Positions 1-8,634 of a stretch of DNA of 39,245 bases are shown one piece after another. This DNA is from JAVKBW01 sp964352715 (GTDB lineage Bacteria > Pseudomonadota > Alphaproteobacteria > UBA8366 > Aestuariispiraceae), in NCBI GenBank assembly GCA_964352715.1, contig CAYGSU010000038.1:1-39245 (forward strand), read 5' to 3'. The translations under genes and the position numbers were made by a program. The first letter of the stretch is position 1. The number at the start of each line of letters is the position of its first letter. Below the pieces are notes generated by a model. It made no database searches, was not told the origin of the DNA, and saw only the letters and a list, made by a program, of their open reading frames with translations.

Positions 1-1013
1 TGCAAAAGCTGCACGAGGTCGCGCTTGATCTGTGTAACCAGGGCCGGCCCCTGATAGATCAGCGCGGTGTAGAGCTGCACCAGAGACGCGCCGGCTTTGA
101 TTTTCGCATAGGCGTCTGCGCCGGACGCAATGCCCCCGACGCCGATCAGCGGGACTTTCCCCTCCGTCGCCCGGTAGATCGCGGCAAGCACGGAAGTTGA
201 CCGGTCGAACAGCGGCCGCCCGCTGAGGCCGCCGGTTTCCGCCGCAAGGCTGGTTTCCGTAAGGGTTTCCGGCCGTGTGATCGTGGTGTTGGAAACGATC
301 AGCCCGTCCATCCGGCCTTCCAGCGCCATCGACGAAAGATCAGCGATATCCCCCTCCTCGATATCCGGGGCGATCTTCACGAAGACCGGCGGCAGCGGAA
401 CATGCGCAGCGGAGGCACCCTCGGCCACACCCTTCAGGATCGCCTCAAGCTCCGTCCGATCCTGCAAGGCACGCAGGCCCGGCGTGTTGGGCGAGGAGAC
501 ATTGACGACAAGATAATCGGCGAATTTCGCCAGCGTTTCCGCCCCCAGCCGGTAATCGTCGGCGGCGACTTTCGTGTCCTTGTTCTTGCCGAGATTGACC
601 CCGATAGGACCGGCAAGCTTGTGCTTGCGCCAGGTTTCAAGCCGGTGCGCGGCATAATCCATGCCCCGGTTATTGAAGCCCAGCCGGTTGATGACGGCCC
701 CGTCTTCCGGCAGGCGAAAGATGCGCGGCTTCGGGTTGCCTTTCTGCGGCCGCGGCGTGATGGAGCCGGCCTCGACGAAACCGAACCCGGCGCGCAGCAT
801 CGGCCCGGCGACCTCGGCATTCTTGTCGAACCCGGCCGACAGGCCGACCGGGCTGGAAAAATCCAGTCCACAGACCCGCATCGACAGGCGCGGATCATCC
901 GGGACCCGGTCAACCGGGCCGAAGCCGAGGCGCAAAGCCTTCAGGGTCAGGTCATGCGCGGTCTCCGGATCGAGGCAGCGCAGCAACGGTAAAGCGAGAG
1001 AACTGAGGGGCAT
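1..1013 (-). CDS. pyrD: Dihydroorotate dehydrogenase (quinone), class 2, 3' end cut by window edge
   Basis: Oxidises dihydroorotate to orotate in pyrimidine synthesis, passing electrons to membrane quinone through FMN. Reading the minus strand from the ATG at 1013 gives an unbroken frame of about 337 codons to the window edge, close to the full family length of about 340-360, so only the last few residues are missing. Visible family blocks are SPVGLSAGFDKNAE near residue 53, INRLGFNNRG near 109, GVNLGKNKD near 138, VNVSSPNTPGLR near 170 (the serine-bearing segment characteristic of class 2 enzymes), VKIAPD near 214, VSNTT, and the phosphate-binding LIGVGGI near the end. The N-terminal helical membrane-association region of class 2 proteins is present. 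It is divergent from lepA across 112 bases. The family assignment is secure. Confidence 0.95.
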   Translation of the reverse strand, partial: MPLSSLALPLLRCLDPETAHDLTLKALRLGFGPVDRVPDDPRLSMRVCGLDFSSPVGLSAGFDKNAEVAGPMLRAGFGFVEAGSITPRPQKGNPKPRIFRLPEDGAVINRLGFNNRGMDYAAHRLETWRKHKLAGPIGVNLGKNKDTKVAADDYRLGAETLAKFADYLVVNVSSPNTPGLRALQDRTELEAILKGVAEGASAAHVPLPPVFVKIAPDIEEGDIADLSSMALEGRMDGLIVSNTTITRPETLTETSLAAETGGLSGRPLFDRSTSVLAAIYRATEGKVPLIGVGGIASGADAYAKIKAGASLVQLYTALIYQGPALVTQIKRDLVQLL

Positions 1014-1125
1014 CGGAAACCTTTGGCCATATCCAGATTGCACAGAGCGGCGACAAACCCTATGGTGCGCTGCTTTTTTGACGGCAATTTTTCATGAACA
1101 CAAGACGTAGCGAGACCCATCGGCA

Positions 1126-2091
1126 ATGACCGACCCGGCCCTGATCCGCAATTTCGCGATTATCGCGCATATCGACCACGGCAAATCGACGCTGGCCGAC
1201 CGGCTGATTCAGCAATGCGGTGGGCTGACAACCCGTGAAATGAAGGAACAGGTTCTGGATTCGATGGATCTGGAACGCGAACGCGGCATCACCATCAAGG
1301 CGCAGACCGTTCGCCTGCTGTACAAGGCCGATGACGGCCAGACCTATACCCTGAACCTGATCGACACGCCCGGCCATGTCGACTTTTCCTATGAAGTGTC
1401 GCGCAGCCTGGCGGCCTGTGAAGGCTCGCTGCTGATCGTCGACGCCAGTCAGGGCGTCGAGGCGCAGACTCTGGCGAATGTCTATCTGGCCATCGAAAAC
1501 GACCACGACATCATTCCTGTGCTGAACAAGGTCGATCTGCCGGCGGCAGAGCCGGATCGCATCCGCACCCAGATCGAGGATGTCATTGGCATCGACGCCA
1601 GCGAGGCGCTGGAAATCTCGGCCAAGACCGGCCTTGGCATCGATACGGTTCTGGAAGCCATCGTCACCAAGCTGCCGCCGCCGAAGGGCAACGCCGACGG
1701 GCCGCTGCGCGCCCTGCTGGTCGATAGCTGGTACGACGCCTATCTGGGCGTTGTAGCGCTGGTGCGGGTGATCGACGGCACCCTGAAAAAGGGCATGAAG
1801 GTGCGCATGATGGCNNNNNNNNNNNNNNNNNNNNNNNNNNNNNNNNNNNNNNNNNNNNNNNNNNNNNNNNNNNNNNNNNNNNNNNNNNNNNNNNNNNNNN
1901 NNNNNNNNNNNNNNGAAACCCTGGGCGCGCTGCGCAAGGACGTGACGGCGAAATGCTATGGCGGCGATGTCAGCCGCAAGCGCAAGCTGCTGGAAAAGCA
2001 GAAGGCCGGGAAAAAGCGGATGCGCCAGTTCGGCAAGGTGGAAATTCCGCAATCGGCGTTCCTGGAAGCCCTCAAGATGGGTGATTCCTGA
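1126..2091 (+). CDS. lepA: Elongation factor 4 (LepA), central part lost in an assembly gap
   Basis: LepA is a ribosome-bound translational GTPase. The 5' part (1126-1814, about 229 residues) carries the G1 motif AHIDHGKST, the switch I segment ERERGITIKAQ, G3 DTPGHVDF, G4 NKVD and G5 SAKTG, followed by the start of domain II. The 3' part (1915-2091, 58 residues) is the LepA-specific C-terminal domain with AKCYGGD, KRKLLEKQK and VEIPQ. Family members are about 600 residues, but only about 288 are visible here. Roughly 310 codons (about 0.9 kb) covering the rest of domain II, domain III and the start of the C-terminal domain are therefore hidden behind 100 N. The reading frame is preserved across the N run only by chance. 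The ATG at 1126 gives the canonical N terminus, though no strong Shine-Dalgarno sequence is present. The gene should be regarded as intact in the organism. Confidence 0.95.
   Translation: MTDPALIRNFAIIAHIDHGKSTLADRLIQQCGGLTTREMKEQVLDSMDLERERGITIKAQTVRLLYKADDGQTYTLNLIDTPGHVDFSYEVSRSLAACEGSLLIVDASQGVEAQTLANVYLAIENDHDIIPVLNKVDLPAAEPDRIRTQIEDVIGIDASEALEISAKTGLGIDTVLEAIVTKLPPPKGNADGPLRALLVDSWYDAYLGVVALVRVIDGTLKKGMKVRMMXXXXXXXXXXXXXXXXXXXXXXXXXXXXXXXXXXETLGALRKDVTAKCYGGDVSRKRKLLEKQKAGKKRMRQFGKVEIPQSAFLEALKMGDS
1815..1914. other. Assembly gap (100 N) inside lepA
   Basis: Exactly 100 N, the conventional placeholder for a join of unknown length. The two flanks are the N-terminal and C-terminal portions of one LepA protein. 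Comparison with the family's usual length implies that about 0.9 kb of real sequence is missing, not 100 bases. Confidence 0.98.
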
Positions 2092-2168
2092 GACTCCGGC
2101 AAAAAGCCCCCTGTTCTTTTATAAGTTTACGCCATTCAAGGCTGCGGTTACAGTTCCAGTCGCAAGGA

Positions 2169-2198
2169 TTGTTAGTCAATCTCGTCACCTGATGTAAT
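2169..2198 (+). promoter_or_regulatory. Candidate promoter for the solute-binding protein gene
   Basis: TTGTTA (2169-2174) and TGTAAT (2193-2198) are separated by 18 bases, a sigma-70-like arrangement in the 194-base space between lepA and the binding-protein gene. A start near 2205 would leave a leader of about 80 bases, ending in AGGGAA about 10 bases before the ATG. The call rests on pattern alone. Confidence 0.35.
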
Positions 2199-2285
2199 TT
2201 AATCGTTACAGCAAGGTCGGCCAACAGTGCTTCACTAATCGAAAAAAAACATCACAGTGAAACACAACAACAGGGAACCTAAAAA

Positions 2286-3890
2286 ATGAAGCAGCTAGAT
2301 TATTATAAGAATCAATTGACGGCAGGAAAAATGAGCCGTCGTGAGTTCATCGGCCGGGCGGTTGCGCTGGGCGTGACGGCATCGGCGGCAACGATGCTGG
2401 CCGACAAGGCAGCCAAGGCAGCCGGACCGAAAAAAGGCGGCACGTTCCGCCAGGGTCTGACCGGCGGCGCGACCAGCGACAGCCTCGACCCGGCGACCTT
2501 CCTCGATTCCTACATGATCAATGTCGGTTTCGGGCAGTTGCGGAACTGCCTGACGGAGATCGACAGCAATAACCAATTGATCGGTGAGCTGGCCGAAAGC
2601 TGGGAAGCCAATGCCGATGGCAGCACCTGGACCTTCAAGCTGCGCAAGGGCGTCGAATTCCACAACGGCAAGACCATGGATTCAACCGACGTTCAGGCCT
2701 CGATCAACCACCATCTGGGCGAGGATTCCAAATCGGCCGCGAAAGGCATCATCGCGGCGATCCAGAACGTCAAGACGGACGGACCGGACACGGTTACTTT
2801 TGAACTTTCCGGCGGCAGCGCCGACTTCCCGTATCTGATGAGCGATTACCACCTCGGCATCTGCCCGGCGAAAGCGGACGGCACGATTGACTGGGAATCC
2901 GGCATCGGTACCGGCGGCTATTCTTTGGAAAACTACGAACCCGGCCTGCGCACCAACACCAAGCGCAACGAAAACTACTGGAAGGAAGGCGTGGCGCATT
3001 TCGATGCCATCGAATCGCTGTTCATTCCCGATGTAACAGCGCGGACGACCGCCCTGCAGACCGGCGCACTCGACGGCATGCAGAACCTGGACCTGAAAAC
3101 GGCCGATCTTCTGAAGCGCAAGCCCGACATCAACGTCCTGACTTTTGCCGGCAACCAGCACATCACGCTGCCGATGCTGATGGACGTTGCACCGTTCGAC
3201 AACAATGACCTGCGACTGGCGCTGAAATACGCCATCGACCGGCCGGAATGGCAGCAGAAAATCTTCCGCGGCTATGCCACGCTCGGCAACGACCACCCGA
3301 TCGGCTCGGCGAACCAGTTCCTTGCATCGGAAGAAGAACTGCCGCAGCGGGAATACGATGCCGACAAGGCGAAGTTCCATCTGAAAAAGGCCGGTCATGA
3401 CAGTATCGACCTGACCATCCATCTGGCCGCAACAGCCTTCGAAGGGGCGGTCGATGCCGGTGCACTGTATTCGGAAAGCGCCAAGAAGGCCGGCATCAAC
3501 CTGACCGTCGCCCGCGAACCGGATGACGGTTACTGGTCGAATGTGTGGCTGGTGAAACCATGGGTCGGCTCCTACTGGGGCGGCCGCCCGACGGAAGACT
3601 GGATGTTCAGCCAGGTCTACGCCGCCGGCGCGGACTGGAACGAAACCCGTTTCAACAATGCACGGTTCGAGGAGCTGCTGGTCAAGGGCCGCGCGGAGCT
3701 GAACGAGGATACGCGCCGCGAAATCTACGTGGAAATGCAGCGCATCATGCATGATGAAGGCGGCGCGGTCATTCCGCTGTTCATGCCGTATACCGGTGCC
3801 GTCACAAGCAAGGTCGGCCTGCCCGACCAGATGGCGTCCAACTGGGGCTTCGACGGCGAAAAGGCCGCCGAACGCTGGTGGTTCGCCTAA
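2286..3890 (+). CDS. ABC transporter substrate-binding protein, family 5 (peptide/nickel type), Tat-exported
   Basis: A periplasmic binding protein of the DppA/OppA class (534 residues, normal length) that would deliver a peptide-like or other small ligand to an inner-membrane ABC permease. The N terminus has the twin-arginine motif SRREFIG at about residues 18-24. A hydrophobic stretch and an A-rich cleavage zone follow, then the mature start KKGGTFRQGL and the family 5 blocks ITEID/LAESWEAN and FKLRKGVEFHNGKTMDSTDV. The family block TRFNNARFEELL lies near the C terminus. The gene stands alone: no permease or ATPase lies beside it, and a strong terminator follows directly. It must therefore share a transporter encoded elsewhere, possibly the dipeptide-type system at 23.7-28.8 kb, though that has its own binding protein. 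The ligand cannot be inferred. Confidence 0.9.
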   Translation: MKQLDYYKNQLTAGKMSRREFIGRAVALGVTASAATMLADKAAKAAGPKKGGTFRQGLTGGATSDSLDPATFLDSYMINVGFGQLRNCLTEIDSNNQLIGELAESWEANADGSTWTFKLRKGVEFHNGKTMDSTDVQASINHHLGEDSKSAAKGIIAAIQNVKTDGPDTVTFELSGGSADFPYLMSDYHLGICPAKADGTIDWESGIGTGGYSLENYEPGLRTNTKRNENYWKEGVAHFDAIESLFIPDVTARTTALQTGALDGMQNLDLKTADLLKRKPDINVLTFAGNQHITLPMLMDVAPFDNNDLRLALKYAIDRPEWQQKIFRGYATLGNDHPIGSANQFLASEEELPQREYDADKAKFHLKKAGHDSIDLTIHLAATAFEGAVDAGALYSESAKKAGINLTVAREPDDGYWSNVWLVKPWVGSYWGGRPTEDWMFSQVYAAGADWNETRFNNARFEELLVKGRAELNEDTRREIYVEMQRIMHDEGGAVIPLFMPYTGAVTSKVGLPDQMASNWGFDGEKAAERWWFA

Positions 3891-3930
3891 GGAACCGGCT
3901 TCGGCAATCACCGATGCCAAGACAAAAGGA

Positions 3931-3960
3931 AAGCCCGGCCATCGCGCCGGGCTTTTTCTT
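3931..3960 (+). terminator. Rho-independent terminator after the binding-protein gene
   Basis: A nine-base-pair perfect stem (3931-3939 AAGCCCGGC with 3946-3954 GCCGGGCTT) encloses a six-base loop. Its T-rich end continues into TTTCTT. It lies 41 bases after the stop codon and isolates the binding-protein gene from the DMT permease gene. Confidence 0.85.
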
Positions 3961-4040
3961 GGCCCGTTCCTGGGGTAACGGTGATAGAGACACTGAATTC
4001 TGAAACGCCGATACGCCCACACGCCGAACGGAACACAATC

Positions 4041-4873
4041 ATGGCCATCACGACAGACCCATCGCCGATCAGCCGCCCCGTGATGGGCGCGCTGCTGGCC
4101 TGCAGCGCCATGGTTGTGTTCTCGTCGCTGGACGCCTTCTTCAAGCTGATGCTGGATTCCTATTCCGTCTTCGTCATCCTGCTGTTCCGCAGCGTCGTGC
4201 TGGTGCCGCTGGCCAGTCTGCTGGTCTGGAAGACCAATGGTCTGGGCGGATTTAGAACCGCCAAGCTGCGCCTTCATCTTCTGCGCGGCGCGCTGCTGTT
4301 GTCGATGTTTCTGATGTTCTTCACCGGCCTGCAATATCTGGATCTGGCGACGGCCATTACGCTCACCTTTACCGCGCCGCTGTTCACTACCCTGCTGTCG
4401 ATTCCGTTGCTGGGCGAGAAGGTCGGCATACACCGGCTGGGGGCGGTGCTGATCGGCTTCGTCGGTGTGGTCGTGATCCTGCATCCGGATGGCGATGTCT
4501 TCGGCTGGCCAGCCCTGATGTGCCTTGGAGCAACGCTCTGCTATTCCCTGGCAATGATCATGACGCGGAAACTGGGGTCGACGGAAGGCCTGACCAGCCT
4601 GGTTTTTTACCAGAACATTGTTTTCCTTGCCGCCGGTGTGGTGCTGGCGCCGATGGACTGGACGCCGGTGCCCTTTCCCGACGCCTATTACCTGTTGATG
4701 GCCGGCGTCGTCACACTGGTGGCGCATCTGGCGATCACCCAGGCCTATCGCATCGCCCCGCCGCCCGCCATCGCGTCCTTCGACTACACAACGCTGATCT
4801 GGGGCATGCTTCTGGGTTGGCTCATCTGGCAGGAAATTCCCGAGCCGCTCACCCTGATCGGCGCCGGCGTCAT
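4041..4873 (+). CDS. DMT-superfamily (EamA-type) permease, 3' end lost in gap
   Basis: An inner-membrane permease of the drug/metabolite transporter superfamily, usually about 300 residues with ten helices in two EamA repeats. About 278 residues are visible, with hydrophobic segments throughout. The first repeat ends with LGEKVGIHRLGAVLIGFVGV and the second carries the typical FDYTTLIWGMLLGWLIW and a following EIPEPLTLIGAGVI. The 100-N gap removes the last helix. Start choice: the ATG at 4041 gives a normal N terminus (MAITTDPSPI). A GTG at 3981, preceded by TGGGG, would add 20 polar residues and cannot be excluded. Substrates in this family range from amino acids to metabolites and cannot be read from sequence. 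Confidence 0.85.
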
Positions 4874-4973
4874 NNNNNNNNNNNNNNNNNNNNNNNNNNN
4901 NNNNNNNNNNNNNNNNNNNNNNNNNNNNNNNNNNNNNNNNNNNNNNNNNNNNNNNNNNNNNNNNNNNNNNNNN
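4874..4973. other. Assembly gap (100 N) between two convergent transporter genes
   Basis: Exactly 100 N. The DMT permease enters from the left without a stop codon and the minus-strand MFS permease enters from the right without one. The gap therefore hides both 3' ends, and its real length is unknown. Confidence 0.98.
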
Positions 4974-6171
4974 AGAGACGGCGCGGAATATACGCCAGCA
5001 CGACGCAGGCGGCGATGCACATCTGGAAGCCCAGGGCGACAAACACCGACCCCAGTCCGAAGAAGCCCAGCAGAAACGCGTACAGCACCGGCGGCAGAAG
5101 TTCGCCCACATCCATATAGGTCCGGTAGACCGACGACATTTCCGCGCGTTCATGCGGGCGCACCGCGCGATAGAAGGCAACCCCGCCGACGGCATCCAGC
5201 CCGACGACCGCACCGCTGCCCAGCAACAGCAGGGCGGCGCTGATCAGCGGCCAGTCGCCTGCGGTATAGCCGGTAATGAACACCGTAACCGCGGAAAAAA
5301 AGAAACAGGTCGTCGCCAGCATTCGCACCCCGATCTTGCCGCTCAACCGGGCGAAAACAAAGGTCAGAACCAGCATCGCGTTGGCGACCGAAATCAGGAT
5401 GCCGCCGGCTTCTGCGCCTAGCCCGCTGGTGATCATCAGCAAAGGGCCGTAAACATACAGACTGGACCAGAAACTCGACCGGCAGAAGGCGATGAACCAG
5501 GCGACGCGCAGGCGTTTCTGGCTGAAGAACCGGCCAAAATACCGCAACGGATTGGCTGCCGGCGTTTTGGCCCGCACGATCAGCACGGCGTCGGTCAGCC
5601 GAAGATACCAGAAAACGCAGATCAGGATGACGGCGAAAGCCGCGCTGAGCAGATAGGCCGCGCCCGGCCCGTAATTGGTATAGATCCACACGCCGAGAAA
5701 CGGCGCGATTGTCCATCCGATGGTTGAGAAAGTCATCCGCACGGCGTCATTCTGCACGTACTGTTCCTTGCGGATGTAGTCCAGAATATAGAGGCTCAGC
5801 GTCACGTTCAGACAGGCCGCCCCGGCAACCCGCACGATCATGCCGGCGATCTGTCCCGGCAGGGTGAATGTCGCCAGCAGCGCCGCCGCTACGATAAACA
5901 ACAGGCAACCGATCGTGTAAGTCCAGCGGCGCGACGTGAACCGGATCAGCAGCGGGATAATGATACTGAGGCCAAGCGCCGCAAGGCCGGTAGCGGTATA
6001 GACGAAACTGACCTTCTGTTCGTCCTGCAACAGATCGTAGACCTGCACCGGAATGACGGTTGCAATCGACGCCCGGGCGAAAGTCTCGATAAAGAACAGG
6101 GTTGCGATAACCCTGATGCCGGGTTTCGGCGCCGCCGGAAGCCAGAGCGGATGACGAACGTTGAAGGCCAA
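4974..6171 (-). CDS. MFS transporter, 3' end lost in gap
   Basis: A major facilitator superfamily permease. From the ATG at 6171 about 399 residues are visible, with about 12 hydrophobic segments. The first begins near residue 20 (IRVIATLFFIETFARASIA), the two halves are separated by a polar loop around residues 205-220 (AKTPAANPLRYFGRFFSQKR), and the last segment ends in AYIPRRL just at the gap. Probably only a short cytoplasmic tail is missing. No strong drug-efflux signature is evident and the substrate is unknown. Divergent from the methyltransferase gene across 133 bases. Confidence 0.85.
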
Positions 6172-6304
6172 TTGCGAAATCCCCGAGATGACCGTAAAGA
6201 ATACCCGACCCGGCAGGTGCAGAGTGGCTGTTTTAACGGGTAAAAAACAAGGTTGTTGTTCCAGTCCGTCAGGGCCGGAAGACCAGAACGGGAGGTAGCC
6301 GGAA

Positions 6305-7120
6305 ATGGATTCGTTTGTCGAGGCAAATCGCGCGCTGTGGAACGGTCTGGTCGATATTCACCTGAAATCCGCTTTTTACGATGTCGACGGGTTTCTGGCC
6401 GGCACGGATACCAACGGCGATATTGAACGGCGGGAGCTCGGCGATGTTTCCGGCAAGCGGATGCTGCACCTGCTGTGTCATTTCGGCATGGATACCCTGT
6501 CCTGGGCCAGACAGGGCGCGATACCGACCGGTATCGACATTTCCGACGTGGCAATTTCGGCCGCCCGCAGCCTGACGGATCAGGCCGGACTTGAGGCCGA
6601 CTTCGTCTGCTGCGATGTGGTCGACACCGAAAAGCACGTTACCGGCCCCTACGACATCGTCTTTCTGTCCTGGGGGGCCTTGTGCTGGATTCGCGATTTT
6701 CCGGGTCTCGCCCGCATGGCGTCATCGCTGCTTGCGCCGGGCGGCTGCTTCTACGCCATCGACGGGCACCCGATGGCGCTGGCCGCCGACGAGACCTGGA
6801 CACCGGAAACCGGGCCGATCCGCCTGACTCACAATTACCAGTCCGGCGCGGAGCCGGAAGGCTATGACTGGGGGCCGGACTATGCCGACCCGACACAAAC
6901 CTCGTCCAGCCCGCAGGCCTACGATTGGGGGCATGGGCTGGGGCGCGTCGTCACCTCGCTGATCGACGCCGGTCTGACAGTGGATTTCCTGCATGAGCAT
7001 GACAGGATTGCCTGGCCGATGTTTCCCGGCATGGTCGAGGCCGACGCGGGCTGGTGGCGGTTGCCGGATGGCATGCATCACATGCCTGTAAGCTATTCGA
7101 TCAAGGCAACGAAACGGTAG
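6305..7120 (+). CDS. Class I SAM-dependent methyltransferase
   Basis: A 271-residue predicted methyltransferase with a Rossmann-type SAM-binding core. The modified motif I is KRMLHLLCHFGMDTLSWA near residues 51-68. The acidic loop is PTGIDISDVAISAAR, and the motif IV/post-IV region is DIVFLSWGALCWIRDF followed by LLAPGGCFYAIDGHP. Motif I is LCHFGMD where GxGxG is usual, a variant seen in a subset of proteobacterial class I enzymes. The start is supported by a strong GGGAGG eight bases upstream. Seven bases separate it from the dehalogenase-like gene, suggesting a two-gene transcript. The acceptor substrate is unknown. Confidence 0.85.
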   Translation: MDSFVEANRALWNGLVDIHLKSAFYDVDGFLAGTDTNGDIERRELGDVSGKRMLHLLCHFGMDTLSWARQGAIPTGIDISDVAISAARSLTDQAGLEADFVCCDVVDTEKHVTGPYDIVFLSWGALCWIRDFPGLARMASSLLAPGGCFYAIDGHPMALAADETWTPETGPIRLTHNYQSGAEPEGYDWGPDYADPTQTSSSPQAYDWGHGLGRVVTSLIDAGLTVDFLHEHDRIAWPMFPGMVEADAGWWRLPDGMHHMPVSYSIKATKR

Positions 7121-7127
7121 GCGGGAT

Positions 7128-7832
7128 ATGGTCGAAGCGCTGATTTTCGATGTTTTCGGCACGGTCGTCGACTGGCGGGGCGGCATCGCGCGGGAAGCCG
7201 CCGCCCTGTTCCGGCATCGCGGCATTGACCTTGACCCGCACAGCTTCGCCGATGCCTGGCGCGGTGAATACGACCCGGCGATGGCGCGTATCCGCGATGG
7301 CGACCGGGGCTATGTCGCGCTGGATATCCTGCACCGGGAGAACCTGGATACGGTGCTGGCGCGGTTCGGTCTCGACAGTCATTTCGACGAGGCCGCGCGG
7401 GAAGCTTTCACCCATGCCTGGGAAAAGCTGCCGCCCTGGCCGGACAGCGTGCCCGGGCTGGACCGCCTGAAGACACAGCACATGATTGCGCCGTGTTCCA
7501 ACGGGTCGATTGCGCTGATGACGCGGCTGGCGAAATATGGCGGGCTGAACTGGGATGCGATTCTGGGCGCCGATATCGCCCGCGACTACAAGCCCCGGCC
7601 GGCGGTGTATCTCGCTTCGGCAGCGGCGCTCGGTCTTTCGCCCAACCGGGTGATGATGGTGGCGGCCCATAACGGCGACCTGGCGGCGGCGCGCGAGGCC
7701 GGCCTGAAAACCGCCTTCCTGCCCCGCCCGACAGAACGCGGGCCGGGCCAGACGCAGGATCTTGTTGCGGAAAGCGACTGGGATGTCGTGGCGGACGACC
7801 TGATCGATCTCGCGGCAAAGCTCGGCGCGTAG
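7128..7832 (+). CDS. HAD-superfamily hydrolase, haloacid dehalogenase type II
   Basis: A 234-residue cytosolic HAD enzyme. Motif I is IFDVFGTVVDW with nucleophile Asp8. Motif II is APCSNGS (Ser124), Lys155 lies in DYKPRP with Tyr161 nearby, and motif IV is VAAHNGDLAAA with Asp184. The DxFGT and DYKPRP context is that of L-2-haloacid dehalogenases (type II), whose reaction is hydrolytic dehalogenation of 2-haloacids. In characterised enzymes motif IV reads SSNxxD, and those Ser and Asn positions are Ala and His here. The VAAHNxDL variant is common in uncharacterised proteobacterial homologues, so dehalogenase activity is not assured and a phosphatase role is possible. It follows the methyltransferase gene by seven bases. 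Confidence 0.85.
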   Translation: MVEALIFDVFGTVVDWRGGIAREAAALFRHRGIDLDPHSFADAWRGEYDPAMARIRDGDRGYVALDILHRENLDTVLARFGLDSHFDEAAREAFTHAWEKLPPWPDSVPGLDRLKTQHMIAPCSNGSIALMTRLAKYGGLNWDAILGADIARDYKPRPAVYLASAAALGLSPNRVMMVAAHNGDLAAAREAGLKTAFLPRPTERGPGQTQDLVAESDWDVVADDLIDLAAKLGA

Positions 7833-7872
7833 CGGGACGGTTTCCGCGAACAGTGTCGTTGTTCGCGTGCCG

Positions 7873-8205
7873 TTACTTGAAGGTGCGGTGCCGGCGCGAG
7901 GCGCGGCCGGGCAGGCTGAGGAGGCCGCCCAGAATCATCAGTGTGATGAAGACCCAGAGAATCGCCTCCCAGGCCGGTTTCTGCAACAGCACCGGCACAA
8001 GAAAATCGTCCCACAGAAACGGCATGCTGAGGTGTTTCTGGACAATGACCTGACTGAAATTGAGGCTGGCGACATGCAGATCGTACCAGAGCTGGCCGGC
8101 CTTTTCGGTTATTTGCGCCCCGGACAGCCACAGGTAAACGCCCAGCCCGAGCAGGGCCAGCGCCAGGACGATCAACAGCCGTCCGATCACCACAAGCACA
8201 ATCAT
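7873..8205 (-). CDS. Small membrane protein with two predicted helices, function unknown
   Basis: A 110-residue protein starting at the ATG at 8205, preceded by GGGAAC. One hydrophobic segment lies at the N terminus (IVLVVIGRLLIVLALALLGLGVYLWL) and a second near the C terminus (AILWVFITLMILGGLLSL), followed by a basic tail GRASRRHR. The linker contains LWYDLHVASLNFSQV and WDDFLVPVLLQKPAWE, a pattern I recall from short alphaproteobacterial proteins of unknown function. The longer open frame upstream to 8499 would run antisense across tRNA-Ser and is not credible. Convergent with the dehalogenase gene across 40 bases. No function is proposed. Confidence 0.7.
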   Translation of the reverse strand: MIVLVVIGRLLIVLALALLGLGVYLWLSGAQITEKAGQLWYDLHVASLNFSQVIVQKHLSMPFLWDDFLVPVLLQKPAWEAILWVFITLMILGGLLSLPGRASRRHRTFK

Positions 8206-8445
8206 CGTTCCCGCCCCCGGAAAGACCGCATAAGGCCTTGTTACGAAAAAGACACTATCATGCAACCGCGCGCGCGCAAACAGGTGGCGCACTTTCCCGC
8301 ATGCCGGTGCGTTTTCCGCTATTGATTGGTCGGCCCGGCTTGGGTACGGTCGCCGCCGCACAGGACAGCGAAAAAGACAGGGGGTCGAAACCGGGCCCTT
8401 TCGCCGCCAGAGACGTGCAAACGGACGGCGATGCCGACCGACGAC

Positions 8446-8533
8446 GGAGGGATGGCCGAGTGGTTTAAGGCGCACGCCTGGAAAGCGTGTTGGGGGCAAC
8501 CCCTCGCGGGTTCGAATCCCGCTCCCTCCGCCA
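8446..8533 (+). tRNA. tRNA-Ser(GGA)
   Basis: The cloverleaf is complete. The acceptor stem pairs GGAGGGA (8446-8452) with TCCCTCC (8523-8529). The D arm contains GCCGAGTGGTTTAAGGC, and the anticodon stem-loop is CACGC-CTGGAAA-GCGTG with anticodon GGA. A long class II variable arm (TTGGGGGCAACCCCT) is followed by the T arm with GGTTCGAATCC. Discriminator G and an encoded CCA end at 8533. The long variable arm and the anticodon identify serine. The 240 bases before it (8206-8445) hold no gene I can support; no integrase or duplicated tRNA 3' end was seen nearby. Confidence 0.97.
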
Positions 8534-8634
8534 CTTCACCAACAAGGCTTTAGAATCACACGACGTCGTCTTCTGTTCCGCACAGAAAGCATTTCTATCT
8601 GGTGTGGCGCATCGCCGGTCTTTGCCGCGCCGGT

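Noticed and set aside
2682..5213. Very long minus-strand open frame across the orphan binding-protein and DMT genes
   Set aside because: It is antisense to two clear genes, spans the N gap, and its translation is rich in Arg, Gln and His without any family pattern; it is a high-GC shadow frame.
8206..8499. N-terminal extension of the small membrane protein up to 8499
   Set aside because: The extension would read antisense through the complete tRNA-Ser; the ATG at 8205 gives a natural membrane protein start.
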